Source: Dyella amyloliquefaciens (GTDB lineage Bacteria > Pseudomonadota > Gammaproteobacteria > Xanthomonadales > Rhodanobacteraceae). From it: DNA of 64,000 bases. The notes under the pieces are model-generated. The model made no database searches. It was not told the DNA's origin and saw nothing but the letters and a program-made list of their open reading frames with translations. The stretch's first letter is position 1. Each line of letters starts with the position of its first letter. A program made the position numbers and the translations under genes. Shown here piece by piece: positions 48,809 to 57,151 of this stretch. The stretch lies in contig NZ_SAYT01000004.1 in assembly GCF_004296575.1 (NCBI RefSeq), positions 283,507 to 347,506 on the forward strand, in the 5' to 3' direction.

Positions 48809-50077
48809 TCAGCGCGCGAACGGCTCGAGCTTGCGCGCCACCGCGGCGTTCTTCAGCGCCACGTACTGCGGCAGGCCGTTCTTGCCGTAGGGCAACGGCG
48901 CCTCGCCCTGGATTAGCGGGGCCAGGTAGCGGCGTGCTGCGGCGGTGATGCCGAAACCATCGCGGGTGAGGAAACTCGCCGGCATCTTCTTTTCGCGGTT
49001 GGCGATCTTCGACAGCGGTGCCGCCTCGATCTTCCAGCGATAGGGCGCATCGTTGGTGCGTACGATCACCGGCATCACCGCATTCATGCCGGCCAGCGCG
49101 TAGTCCACCGCGGCCTTGCCCACCGCGTAGGCCTGGTCGGCGTCGGTCTTCGAGGCAAGGTGGCGTGCCGAGCGCTGCAGGTAGTCGGGCAAGGCCCAGT
49201 GATACTTGTAGCCCAGCTTCTCCTTCACCAACGCGGCCAGCACCGGCGCCACGCCGCCCAGCTGCGAATGGCCGAACGCATCGCGCGTGCCCGCCTCGGC
49301 GAGGAACTGGCCTTCGGCGTTGAGCAGGCCTTCGGAGGCTACCACCGTGCACCAGCCCACGCGCTCCACCGTGGCCTTCACCTTGGCGAGGAAGGCCGCT
49401 TCGTCGAAGCTGCGTTCGGGGAACAGGATGATGTGCGGCGGTGCATCCGCGCCTTCGCCGGCTAGGCCCGCGGCAGCGGCGATCCAGCCCGCGTGGCGAC
49501 CCATCACCTCGAGGATGAACACCTTGGTCGAGGTGTCGGCCATTGAGGCTACGTCCAGGCTGGCCTCCAGCGTGGACACCGCGGTGTACTTCGCCACCGA
49601 GCCGAAGCCCGGGCAGCAATCGGTGACGGCGAGGTCGTTGTCCACCGTCTTCGGCACGCCGATGCAGCGGATGTCGTAGTTCATCGCCTTGCCGAGCTGC
49701 GAGATCTTCAGCGCGGTGTCGGCCGAATCGTTGCCGCCGTTGTAGAGGAACCAGCGGATGTCGTGCGCGCGGAACACCTCGATCAGGCGTTCGTACTCGG
49801 CGCGATTCGCCTCCAGCGACTTGAGCTTGTAGCGGCACGAGCCGAACGCACCGCCCGGGGTGTGACGGAGTGCGGCGATGGCGGCCTTGGTTTCCTTGCC
49901 GGTGTCGATCAGCTCTTCGCGCAGCGCACCGAGGATGCCGTTGCGCGCGGCGTAGACCTGCACGCCCTTCGCCCGTGCCGCTTCGATCACGCCGGCCGCG
50001 GTGGCATTGATCACGGCGGTGACGCCGCCGGATTGCGCATAAAGCAAACGGCCTTGGGGTTTGGATGCTGATGTCAT
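48809..50077 (-). CDS. pfp: Pyrophosphate-dependent 6-phosphofructokinase
   Basis: A 422-residue phosphofructokinase. The phosphoryl-donor determinants are of the PPi type. The GGDGS loop of ATP enzymes is replaced by NGGNDS (Asp117), and the TIDND loop is PKTVDND, with Lys143 where ATP enzymes have Gly. Other motifs are MGRHAGWIAAAAGL and PERSFDE. It reversibly phosphorylates fructose-6-phosphate with PPi, so it can serve glycolysis or gluconeogenesis. The nearby membrane pyrophosphatase makes PPi-linked energy conservation plausible. The gene overlaps the VOC gene by four bases. Confidence 0.93.
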   Translation of the reverse strand: MTSASKPQGRLLYAQSGGVTAVINATAAGVIEAARAKGVQVYAARNGILGALREELIDTGKETKAAIAALRHTPGGAFGSCRYKLKSLEANRAEYERLIEVFRAHDIRWFLYNGGNDSADTALKISQLGKAMNYDIRCIGVPKTVDNDLAVTDCCPGFGSVAKYTAVSTLEASLDVASMADTSTKVFILEVMGRHAGWIAAAAGLAGEGADAPPHIILFPERSFDEAAFLAKVKATVERVGWCTVVASEGLLNAEGQFLAEAGTRDAFGHSQLGGVAPVLAALVKEKLGYKYHWALPDYLQRSARHLASKTDADQAYAVGKAAVDYALAGMNAVMPVIVRTNDAPYRWKIEAAPLSKIANREKKMPASFLTRDGFGITAAARRYLAPLIQGEAPLPYGKNGLPQYVALKNAAVARKLEPFAR

Positions 50078-50511
50078 GGGGTTTCATCCGGCAGGGCGAG
50101 GTTGCCGTGCTCATCAAACACGAAGTACGGATTGAATGCGAACTCCCACAGGTGTCCGTCGGGATCCGCGATGTAACCGGAGTAGCCACCCCAGAACGCC
50201 TCCTGTGGCGGCTTCACGGCACGGGCGCCCGCTGCCACGGCCGCGGCGAACCACGCATCGACCTCGGCCTTGGAGCCGGCGTTGCGTGCCAGCGTGACGC
50301 CGGCAAAGCCCGCCGGCTGGTCCTCGACGTGGGCGTCTTCTGCCAGTGCCGCGCGGCCGTACAGGGCAAGCACGCCCGCGGCACCCTTCAGGAAAGCAAT
50401 GTTCTCGTTGCTGGCGGAGGAGGCCTTCCAGCCCAGCGCCTCGTAGAAGCGACGGGAGGTGGGCAGGTCGCTCACGCCGAGCGTGACGATATGGATCCGG
50501 GGCTGCGTCAT
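50074..50511 (-). CDS. VOC-family (glyoxalase-like) protein
   Basis: A 145-residue vicinal-oxygen-chelate protein. Two beta-alpha-beta-beta-beta modules appear in RIHIVTLGVSDLPTSRRFYEALGWKASS and WGGYSGYIADPDGHLWEFAFNP, with the last Glu a typical metal ligand. The function, whether dioxygenase, glyoxalase-like or antibiotic binding, cannot be told. Its stop overlaps the start of pfp (ATGA), so the two are translationally coupled, with the VOC gene first. Confidence 0.88.
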   Translation of the reverse strand: MTQPRIHIVTLGVSDLPTSRRFYEALGWKASSASNENIAFLKGAAGVLALYGRAALAEDAHVEDQPAGFAGVTLARNAGSKAEVDAWFAAAVAAGARAVKPPQEAFWGGYSGYIADPDGHLWEFAFNPYFVFDEHGNLALPDETP

Positions 50512-50640
50512 GCGGGTCTTTCTCCGTGGGTGAATCCCGAAAGCTTAATCCTGGCGGCGCAAGTCTTTTCGTGACATTCGTGTGTCGATGCCAAATCCTT
50601 TCGCAACAGTGACTTGGCGCGATTGGGGCGCTGGTCTCGT

Positions 50641-50669
50641 TTGACGGAACCGCCCGCAGAAGCTAATTT
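50641..50669 (+). promoter_or_regulatory. Sigma-70 promoter of adk
   Basis: TTGACG (50641-50646), a 17-base spacer, then TAATTT (50664-50669). Transcription would start about 60 bases before the adk ATG. Confidence 0.7.
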
Positions 50670-50737
50670 GCACCCTACTTTTCCGCTTTCCGCGGGGCTT
50701 CCGGTTGCCGGTGGCCCGCGGATACCTCTGGAGCACT

Positions 50738-51322
50738 ATGCGACTCGTCCTACTTGGTCCGCCCGGTTCGGGCAAAGGCACCCAGGCTGCGCGTCTGAAG
50801 GTGGAACTCGGCGTTCCGCACATCTCGACCGGCGACATGCTGCGCGCGGCCGTGGCGGCAGGCACGCCCACGGGCCTGATGGCGAAAGCGGTGATGGATG
50901 CCGGCAAGCTGGTTTCCGACGACATCCTGCTGGCGATGCTCGAAGAGCGCCTCTCGCAGGACGATGTGAAGAACGGCTTCATCCTCGACGGCTATCCGCG
51001 CAACCTGGCCCAGGCCGATGCGCTGGACCACCTGCTGGCCAAGATCGGTCAGCCGCTGGACGCCGTGGTGAAGCTCGACGTGCCGAACGAAGCCATCATC
51101 GCCCGCTGCGAGATCCGCTTTGCCGCGGAGCATCGCAAGGACGACGATCCGGTGGTCGTGCGCGATCGCCTGAAGGTCTACGCCGAGCAGACTGCGCCGG
51201 TCGCCGATTTCTTCGAGCGCCGCGGCAAGCTGCAGGTCGTCAACGGCGTGGGTGAGCTCGACGAGGTCACTGCCCGCGTCAAGCGCGCACTCGCCGACGA
51301 GTCGGCTGCCGCCAACGGTTGA
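50738..51322 (+). CDS. adk: Adenylate kinase, short-lid type
   Basis: A 194-residue enzyme interconverting ATP+AMP and 2 ADP. The P-loop is GPPGSGKGTQ (residues 7-16), and the AMP site is ISTGDMLRA and GYPRNLAQA. The LID region between CEIRFAAEHRKDDDP and VRDRLKVYAEQ is short, lacking the zinc-type or long hairpin lid of E. coli Adk. Short forms near 187 residues are known from Xanthomonas. The ATG at 50738 has CTGGAG upstream. It is followed after 77 bases by mpl. Confidence 0.96.
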   Translation: MRLVLLGPPGSGKGTQAARLKVELGVPHISTGDMLRAAVAAGTPTGLMAKAVMDAGKLVSDDILLAMLEERLSQDDVKNGFILDGYPRNLAQADALDHLLAKIGQPLDAVVKLDVPNEAIIARCEIRFAAEHRKDDDPVVVRDRLKVYAEQTAPVADFFERRGKLQVVNGVGELDEVTARVKRALADESAAANG

Positions 51323-51399
51323 TGTTCCGGGCCGCCGCAAGGCGGCCCGATGGTTTCAGGGCCGCGGTCACGCGCCCCGCTTCAGCGAACAGGTCAAGC

Positions 51400-52755
51400 A
51401 TGCGTCTGCATATCCTCGGCATCTGCGGCACCTTCATGGGCGGCGTCGCCGCACTGGCGCGTGAGCTTGGGCTCACCGTCGAAGGCTCCGACGCCAACGT
51501 CTATCCACCCATGAGCACTCAGCTGGAGTCGCTCGGCATCCGCTTGATGGACGGCTATAAAGCCGAATACCTCAAGCCCGCGCCGGACCTGGTGGTGGTT
51601 GGCAACGCGATGACGCGCGGCAACCCCGCCGTGGAATACATGCTCGACGAGCAGCTGCGGTACATCTCCGGCCCGCAGTGGCTGGGCGAGACGCTGTTGC
51701 CGGGCCGCGAGGTGCTGGCGGTGGCCGGCACGCACGGGAAGACCACCACGACCAGCCTGCTGGCGCACCTGCTGGAAAGCGCGGGGCTGTCGCCCGGCTT
51801 CCTGATCGGCGGCGTGCCCGGCAATTTCGACGTGTCCGCACGCAAGGGCGAGGGCAAGCCGTTCGTGATCGAGGCGGACGAATACGACAGTGCGTTCTTC
51901 GACAAGCGCTCGAAGTTCGTGCACTACCGCCCGCGCGTCGCCATCGTCAACAACCTCGAATACGACCACGCGGACATCTTCCCCGACGTGGCGGCGATCC
52001 AGCGCCAGTTCCATCACCTGGTGCGCACGGTGCCGGGCAACGGACGGCTGATCGTCAACGCGCACGATCATCACCTGGCCGAAGTACTGGCCATGGGCTG
52101 CTGGACGCCGGTGGAAACCTTCGGCATCGGGCAGGGCGACTGGCAGGCGGAACTGCTGGCGGCCGATGGTTCCGCATTCAAGGTGCGATGCAAGGGCGAA
52201 CTGCTGGGCGAGATCCATTGGTCGCTGCTGGGCAACCACAGCGTGATGAACGCGCTGGCCGCACTTGCTGCTGCAGCGGCCGTAGGCGCCGATCCGCGCG
52301 CGCTGCTGCCGGCCTTTGCTGAGTTCCAGAGCGTGAAGCGCCGCATGGAAGTGGTAGGCGACGTGGGCGGCGTGCGCGTGTACGACGACTTCGCGCACCA
52401 CCCCACCGCAATCGCCACGACGCTCGCGGGTCTTCGCGCCAAGGTTGGTGCGTCGCGCATCGTGGTCGCGTTGGAGCCGCGTTCCAATTCCATGCGCCTG
52501 GGGGCGCATGCCGAAGCGCTTGCGCCGTCGCTGGCGGATGCCGATGCGGTGGTGTTCCTGCATCGCCCCGAATTGCCGTGGGACGCGAGCCGCGTGACGG
52601 GTGCGCTGGACGGGCGTGGCAGCACGGTGCCGACCGTCGACGCGTTGATTGCCGCCTTGCGCGACCACGTTCGTCCTGGCGATCACGTGGTCTTCATGTC
52701 GAACGGCGGCTTCGAAGGCGCACCTCGTCGTTTTGCCGAAGCCCTCAAATCCTGA
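51400..52755 (+). CDS. mpl: UDP-N-acetylmuramate:L-alanyl-gamma-D-glutamyl-meso-diaminopimelate ligase
   Basis: A 451-residue Mur-ligase-fold enzyme that recycles the murein tripeptide onto UDP-MurNAc. The start MRLHILGICGTFMGGVAALARELG is a diagnostic Mpl opening. The ATP site is VAGTHGKTTTTSLLAHLLE, with later motifs FVIEADEYDSAFFDKRSKFVHY and VYDDFAHHPTAIATTLAGLR. It depends on cytoplasmic tripeptide from peptidoglycan turnover. The ATG at 51400 was preferred over an 81-base longer open frame. Confidence 0.97.
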   Translation: MRLHILGICGTFMGGVAALARELGLTVEGSDANVYPPMSTQLESLGIRLMDGYKAEYLKPAPDLVVVGNAMTRGNPAVEYMLDEQLRYISGPQWLGETLLPGREVLAVAGTHGKTTTTSLLAHLLESAGLSPGFLIGGVPGNFDVSARKGEGKPFVIEADEYDSAFFDKRSKFVHYRPRVAIVNNLEYDHADIFPDVAAIQRQFHHLVRTVPGNGRLIVNAHDHHLAEVLAMGCWTPVETFGIGQGDWQAELLAADGSAFKVRCKGELLGEIHWSLLGNHSVMNALAALAAAAAVGADPRALLPAFAEFQSVKRRMEVVGDVGGVRVYDDFAHHPTAIATTLAGLRAKVGASRIVVALEPRSNSMRLGAHAEALAPSLADADAVVFLHRPELPWDASRVTGALDGRGSTVPTVDALIAALRDHVRPGDHVVFMSNGGFEGAPRRFAEALKS

Positions 52756-52772
52756 GGGTGCCCCTCACCTTT

Positions 52773-52857
52773 CTGTAGGAGCGCACCCAGTGCGCGACCG
52801 CAGAGCCATGGCGTCACCACTCCGTAGGCTTTTCGCACACTGGGTGCGCTCCTACAG
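52773..52857. repeat. REP-like inverted repeat, copy 3
   Basis: Arms CTGTAGGAGCGCACCCAGTG... (52773-52797) and its complement (52833-52857), with a one-base mismatch (GCGCGA against TCGCACA). The loop CGCAGAGCC...AGGCTTT matches the loops of copies 4 and 5. It separates mpl from the LON-domain gene. Confidence 0.9.
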
Positions 52858-52903
52858 GGCATCGCGCCCGGCTGAAGCCGCGGAACCCGCTAGACTTGGC
52901 GAC

Positions 52904-53506
52904 ATGGCAGCCCAGACGCCTTACCTCGACCTGCCGCTGTTTCCTCTTGGCACCGTGCTGTATCCCGGTGGCCAGTTGCCGCTGCGTATCTTCGAGCCGC
53001 GCTATCTGGACATGGTGCGCGAATGCGCGCGCACCGGATCGTCGTTTGGCGTATGCCTGATTCTCGAAGGCGAGGAGGCCGGCGCCCCGGCGACCCCTGC
53101 TGCCGTGGGTACGCTCGCGCGCATCATCGATTTCCATAATCGCGAGGATGGCCTGCTGGGCATTCTCACCGAGGGAACCCAGCGCTTTCGCGTGGCCCGT
53201 GCGCGAGTGCGATCCGATGGCCTGGTGCGAGGCGACGTGGAGCTGTGGCCGGCGGAGCCCTCACATGAAGTGCCGGTGGAACTGGCTTTGTTGCCGTCCA
53301 TCCTCGAGCGGCTGATCGACTCCATGGCCCCGCACTGGCGCAACGCACCGCGCCAGCTTTACGACGATGCGGGATGGGTTGGATTCCGCCTGGCCGAACT
53401 GCTGCCGCTGCACGACCAGGAGCGGCAACGCATGCTCGAGATCACCGACCCGCTGCGTCGCCTGGCCGAGCTGCGCGATATCCTCCCGCGTTTCCAGCGC
53501 GCCTGA
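52904..53506 (+). CDS. LON peptidase N-terminal (substrate-binding) domain protein
   Basis: A 200-residue stand-alone LON substrate-binding domain. The opening LDLPLFPLGTVLYPGGQLPLRIFEPRYLDMVREC is diagnostic, followed by VGTLARIIDFHNREDGLLGILTEGTQRFRV. It lacks the ATPase and protease domains, so it is not Lon itself. Such proteins occur widely in bacteria, with no certain role. The ATG at 52904 is the first with matching family sequence. It is bracketed by two REP-like repeats. Confidence 0.9.
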   Translation: MAAQTPYLDLPLFPLGTVLYPGGQLPLRIFEPRYLDMVRECARTGSSFGVCLILEGEEAGAPATPAAVGTLARIIDFHNREDGLLGILTEGTQRFRVARARVRSDGLVRGDVELWPAEPSHEVPVELALLPSILERLIDSMAPHWRNAPRQLYDDAGWVGFRLAELLPLHDQERQRMLEITDPLRRLAELRDILPRFQRA

Positions 53507-53523
53507 TCCCGCTGCATTTTCCT

Positions 53524-53605
53524 CCAGGAGCGCACCCGGTGCGCGACGGCAGCGCCAGGGTGGCTCCCCTCCATAGGCTTTTCGCGCACTGGGTGCGCTC
53601 CTACA
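53524..53605. repeat. REP-like inverted repeat, copy 4
   Basis: Arms CCAGGAGCGCACCCGGTGCG... (53524-53546) and TCGCGCACTGGGTGCGCTCC... (53582-53605). The central pair is changed to G.T, so the stem is slightly less perfect. The loop ends in AGGCTTT as in copies 3 and 5. Confidence 0.85.
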
Positions 53606-53636
53606 CTGGGCCTTCCTCGAACAAGGCGCACACCTC

Positions 53637-54455
53637 ATGACCAGCCTGGCCGGCAAGACCCTCTTCATCACCGGCGCCTCGCGCGGCATTGGCCTGGCCA
53701 TTGCACTGCGCGCGGCAAGGGATGGGGCGAACATCGCCATCGCCGCCAAGAGCAACGTGCCCAATCCCAAGCTGCCGGGCACCATCCACAGTGCGGCGGC
53801 GGAGATCGAGGCAGCTGGTGGCAAGGCGCTGCCGATCAAGTGCGACATTCGTGAAGAGGACGAGGTGCACGCTGCCGTGGCCGCCACCGTGGAGGCCTTC
53901 GGCGGCATCGACATCCTGGTGAACAACGCCAGCGCGATCTGGCTGGCCGGCACGCTCGACACGCCGATGAAGCGTTTTGACCTGATGCAGCAGGTGAACT
54001 CGCGCGGCAGCTTCCTGTGCGCGCAGGCGTGCATGCCACACCTGCTGAAGTCCGCCAACCCGCACATCCTCACGCTGGCGCCGCCGCCGTCGCTCGATCC
54101 CAAGTGGTGGGCGGCGCACACCGGTTACACGCTGGCGAAGATGGGCATGAGCTTCGTCACCCTGGGATTGGCGGGCGAATTCGGTCCTCAGGGCGTGGCA
54201 GTGAATGCACTGTGGCCGCGCACCATCATCGCCACCGATGCGCTCAACCTGATTCCCGGTGTGCCGCTGGATCGCTGCCGCAAACCCACGATCGTTGCCG
54301 ACGCCGCGCACGCGGTGTTGACGCGCCCCGCCAAGGGCTTCTCGGGTCAGTTCCTCATCGACGAGGACGTGCTGCGCGACGCCGGCGTCACCGATCTGTC
54401 GCCTTATGCGATGGATCCGACGAAGTCGCAGCTGCCGGATCTGTTCCTGGATTGA
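53637..54455 (+). CDS. Short-chain dehydrogenase/reductase (HSDL2-like)
   Basis: A 272-residue SDR. The cofactor site is FITGASRGIGLAIALRAARDGANIAIAAKS. The NNAS motif (LVNNASAIWL), and YTLAK (Tyr and Lys of the catalytic tetrad) in HTGYTLAKMGMSFVTLGLAGE, are intact. It is the longer atypical type similar to mammalian hydroxysteroid dehydrogenase-like 2, with PKLPGTIHSAAAEIEAAGGKALPIKCDIR. The natural substrate is unknown. The stop overlaps the HIT-family start (TGATG) and the gene is translationally coupled to it. Confidence 0.92.
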   Translation: MTSLAGKTLFITGASRGIGLAIALRAARDGANIAIAAKSNVPNPKLPGTIHSAAAEIEAAGGKALPIKCDIREEDEVHAAVAATVEAFGGIDILVNNASAIWLAGTLDTPMKRFDLMQQVNSRGSFLCAQACMPHLLKSANPHILTLAPPPSLDPKWWAAHTGYTLAKMGMSFVTLGLAGEFGPQGVAVNALWPRTIIATDALNLIPGVPLDRCRKPTIVADAAHAVLTRPAKGFSGQFLIDEDVLRDAGVTDLSPYAMDPTKSQLPDLFLD

Positions 54456-54883
54456 TGGTGGCAGCCTGCCCCTTCTGCGACATCGCCGCGGGCCGACTCG
54501 GAGCCAGCGTGGTGGCGCAGACGGATCGTGTCATGGCCTTCCTCGACTTGCGCCAGGCGGTCGTAGGGCACGTGCTGGTGATACCGCGGCAGCACGTGGA
54601 CACCATCTTCGAGATCGATCCGGAGCTGGCCGGCGAGGTCATGCAGTTGGGCGTGCGCGTGGCGCAGGCGCTGCGCGAAGCCTTCCATCCGGCGGGGCTC
54701 AACCTGTGGCAATCCAATGGCGCCGCGGGTGGGCAGGAAGTGCCGCACTTCCATCTGCACGTGCAGCCGCGTCGCGTAGGTGACGGCTTGCTGCGCGTCT
54801 ATGCCGGCCACCCGCCGGCTCCTGCATCACCGGATGTGCTCGACGGCCTGGCCGCGCGCATCCGCACTTTTCTTTCCCCTTGA
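54455..54883 (+). CDS. HIT-family protein (diadenosine/nucleotide hydrolase-like)
   Basis: A 142-residue histidine-triad protein. The N-terminal CPFC suggests a zinc contact with later His residues. The triad motif is [10 protein letters not shown] (His-x-His-x-His), and the nucleotide-binding segment is [18 protein letters not shown]. Members hydrolyse AMP-NH2, Ap4A or related dinucleotides. It starts at the ATG overlapping the SDR stop, and gloA follows 30 bases later. Confidence 0.93.
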   Translation: MVAACPFCDIAAGRLGASVVAQTDRVMAFLDLRQAVVGHVLVIPRQHVDTIFEIDPELAGEVMQLGVRVAQALREAFHPAGLNLWQSNGAAGGQEVPHFHLHVQPRRVGDGLLRVYAGHPPAPASPDVLDGLAARIRTFLSP

Positions 54884-54912
54884 TGGCGCATCCCCGGCGC
54901 CAGGAGCACACC

Positions 54913-55332
54913 ATGAAGTACCTCCACACCATGATCCGCGTCCGCGACGTCGACGCTAGCCTGCGCTTCTTCTGCGATGGGCTGGGCCTCAAGGAGATGC
55001 GCCGCATGGAGAACGAAGCGGGCAAGTTCACGCTGATCTTCCTGGCGGCACCGGGTTCGCCGGATGCCGAGGTGGAACTGACCTACAACTGGGGCTCCAC
55101 CGAGGACTACGGCACGGCTCGCAACTTCGGCCATCTGGCGTTCCAGGTCGACGACATCTACGCCACCTGCGCGCACCTGCAGTCGATGGGTTACACCATC
55201 AATCGCCCGCCGCGTGACGGCCACATGGCCTTCGTGCGCTCGCCCGACCTGGTTTCGGTGGAGCTGCTGCAGGATGGTCACCTGCCGCCGCAGGAGCCCT
55301 GGGCGTCGATGCCCAATACCGGTGTCTGGTGA
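54913..55332 (+). CDS. gloA: Lactoylglutathione lyase (glyoxalase I)-like protein
   Basis: A 139-residue VOC enzyme that converts the methylglyoxal-glutathione hemithioacetal to S-lactoylglutathione. The start [31 protein letters not shown] has AGGAG upstream. Metal ligands are consistent with His5, the Glu in [10 protein letters not shown], the His in [13 protein letters not shown] and the Glu in SVELLQDG. A six-Cys/His zinc or nickel site cannot be told from sequence. It is third in a compact SDR-HIT-gloA run. Confidence 0.92.
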   Translation: MKYLHTMIRVRDVDASLRFFCDGLGLKEMRRMENEAGKFTLIFLAAPGSPDAEVELTYNWGSTEDYGTARNFGHLAFQVDDIYATCAHLQSMGYTINRPPRDGHMAFVRSPDLVSVELLQDGHLPPQEPWASMPNTGVW

Positions 55333-55476
55333 TCCCGTAAGGCCCGCGCCAGCCACGACCTCCATTGGCGGCGGCCCCTACGCCATTGGTGCTAGCCGGT
55401 AGCTGGGGCTCCGGCTTCTGTCCGAACTCAACTGCATCCTTTGTAGGGTGACCCTTGGCCCTGCAGTTGTATATTG

Positions 55477-55492
55477 TGTGATCCATATCACA
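55477..55492. promoter_or_regulatory. CRP/Clp-type operator
   Basis: TGTGA (55477-55481), TCCATA, TCACA (55488-55492): a perfect CRP-family palindrome. It lies about 118 bases before the sigma-54 activator start. In Xanthomonads the CRP homologue Clp binds such sites and is inhibited by c-di-GMP. Confidence 0.8.
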
Positions 55493-55609
55493 TTCTTGTA
55501 GCAGTCGCGGATTAGCTTGGCGCGACGGCGTGGTAACCGGGGGGTGACCAGCTTGCTGGGTCGCTACCGGCCGAAACCGCAACCCTTACCAGGGGAAGGG
55601 GAGGAAGCC

Positions 55610-56950
55610 ATGGCTGTGTTAAGGGAGGAAGCCAGGCGATGCGTCGTCTGGTTCGGGCAGCCTGCCAGCGAGGAACGCGCTGGTCTGGCCGAAGCGGGCT
55701 GGATCATTCGCGTGGCCGATGCCAACACCCAGGGCGGTGTGGGCATGCGCAACAACGACACGGTGGTGGCGCTGGCCGACCTCAGGCACGGCGACCCGGC
55801 GTCGATCCAGGCCATGGCGCAGCTGATGGCCGATCTCCCCTGGCTGCCCTGGGTGGCGCTTATCCCGCCCGAAATGCCGGCGCATGAGCCGCTGATCGAC
55901 CGCATTCTCGAGGCCAGCATCGAATATTTCTCCACGCCCGTGGATGTCGACCGGCTGGTCGAGGCCCTGGCGCGGATCGGCGGCGACCAGCCACTGACGG
56001 CCGAGCCCAGCGACATTGGCGTGACCGGACGCAGCGCAGCCATTGGCGCCGTCATGGCCAGCATCCGCAAGTACGCCCCGGTCGAGCTGCCTGTGTTGAT
56101 CACCGGCGAGACCGGTACCGGCAAGGAAGTCGCGGCGCGGGCACTGCATGGCTTGTCGGCCCGTGCGGATCGTCCGTTCGCGGCCATCAATTGCGGCGCA
56201 CTGCCGCCCAACCTGGTGCAGTCGGAGCTGTTCGGCCACGAACGCGGCGCCTTCACCGGCGCCAACGCGCGCCGCATCGGCCACTTCGAAACCGCCGCGG
56301 GCGGTACCGTGTTCCTGGACGAAGTGGGTGACCTGCCGTTGGACGCGCAGACCAGCCTGCTGCGTTTCCTGCAGGAAGGCACGCTGGAGCGCGTGGGCAG
56401 CAGTCAGCTGATCAAGCTCGACGTGCGCGTGCTTGCCGCTACGCACGTCGATCTGGAAAAGGCGGTGGAGCTGGGGCGCTTCCGCGAAGACCTGTACTAC
56501 CGCCTCAACGTGCTACGCCTGCGCATGCCGCCCCTGCGCGAACGCGAGGACGACGTGGTGCTGCTGGCGCAGCGGTTCCTCGATGTCTTCCGCGAGCTGC
56601 ATCCCAGCCGTGCCCGTGCCTTCAGCGCGAGTGCCCGGCGCGCCATGCTCGATTTCGCCTGGCCCGGCAATGTCCGCGAATTGCTCAACCGCGTGCAGCG
56701 CGCAGCGGTAGTGGCGGAGGATCCGCTCATCAGCGTGAACGATCTGGACCTGGCCGATGTGCTCACCAAGCAGGCCGCGCGCTCCAGCCTGGGCAGTACG
56801 CGCGTGGCGGCCGAGCGGGACGCGGTGATCGCGTGCCTGCGCGAAAGCCGCTTCAACGTGAGTGAGTGCGCGCGACGGCTCAAGGTGTCGCGCGTGACCA
56901 TCTACCGGCTGTGCAAGAAGCACCAGCTCGCGCTCGACGAACTGCGCTGA
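55610..56950 (+). CDS. Sigma-54-dependent transcriptional activator (VpsR/FleQ-like)
   Basis: A 446-residue enhancer-binding protein. The N-terminal receiver-like domain (about 1-125; RCVVWFGQPASEERAGLAEAGWIIRVAD) resembles VpsR rather than a canonical REC domain. The AAA+ domain (about 140-375) has Walker A GETGTGKE, the sigma-54 loop GAFTGAN, Walker B FLDEVGDLPLD and the arginine-finger region FREDLYYRLNVLRLRMPPLRERE. The C-terminal Fis-type helix-turn-helix is CARRLKVSRVTIYRLCKKHQL. GAGGAAG precedes the ATG at 55610. FleQ and VpsR bind c-di-GMP, so control of flagella or exopolysaccharide is inferred. Confidence 0.93.
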   Translation: MAVLREEARRCVVWFGQPASEERAGLAEAGWIIRVADANTQGGVGMRNNDTVVALADLRHGDPASIQAMAQLMADLPWLPWVALIPPEMPAHEPLIDRILEASIEYFSTPVDVDRLVEALARIGGDQPLTAEPSDIGVTGRSAAIGAVMASIRKYAPVELPVLITGETGTGKEVAARALHGLSARADRPFAAINCGALPPNLVQSELFGHERGAFTGANARRIGHFETAAGGTVFLDEVGDLPLDAQTSLLRFLQEGTLERVGSSQLIKLDVRVLAATHVDLEKAVELGRFREDLYYRLNVLRLRMPPLREREDDVVLLAQRFLDVFRELHPSRARAFSASARRAMLDFAWPGNVRELLNRVQRAAVVAEDPLISVNDLDLADVLTKQAARSSLGSTRVAAERDAVIACLRESRFNVSECARRLKVSRVTIYRLCKKHQLALDELR

Positions 56951-57000
56951 ACGATCATCCGAAGGAGTGCGGCGCAAGCCGCGATGGTGCCGGATGTGGC

Positions 57001-57085
57001 GGGGTGAGCGGCGGATGCTCGCTCCAGCGTGACTGGCAGGGCGCCTGACCGGCCGGCGCGGCCGCAAGCATCCGCCGCTCACCCC
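57001..57085. repeat. Perfect 19-base inverted repeat with 47-base spacer
   Basis: GGGGTGAGCGGCGGATGCT (57001-57019) and its exact complement (57067-57085). It could form a long RNA stem or be a paired DNA site. It is distinct in sequence from the REP-like family. Confidence 0.85.
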
Positions 57086-57111
57086 GTATCGGACATTCCA
57101 TGACCTGAAAA

Positions 57112-57151
57112 GGAAGGCCCCCGGCCCGCAGGGGTCGGGCCGGGGGCTTCC
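57112..57151. terminator. GC-rich hairpin, possible terminator or RNA element
   Basis: GGAAGGCCCCCGGCCCG, a seven-base loop, then CGGGCCGGGGGCTTCC, a 16-base stem with a one-base bulge. No T-run follows, so termination, if any, would be factor-dependent or weak. Confidence 0.5.
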
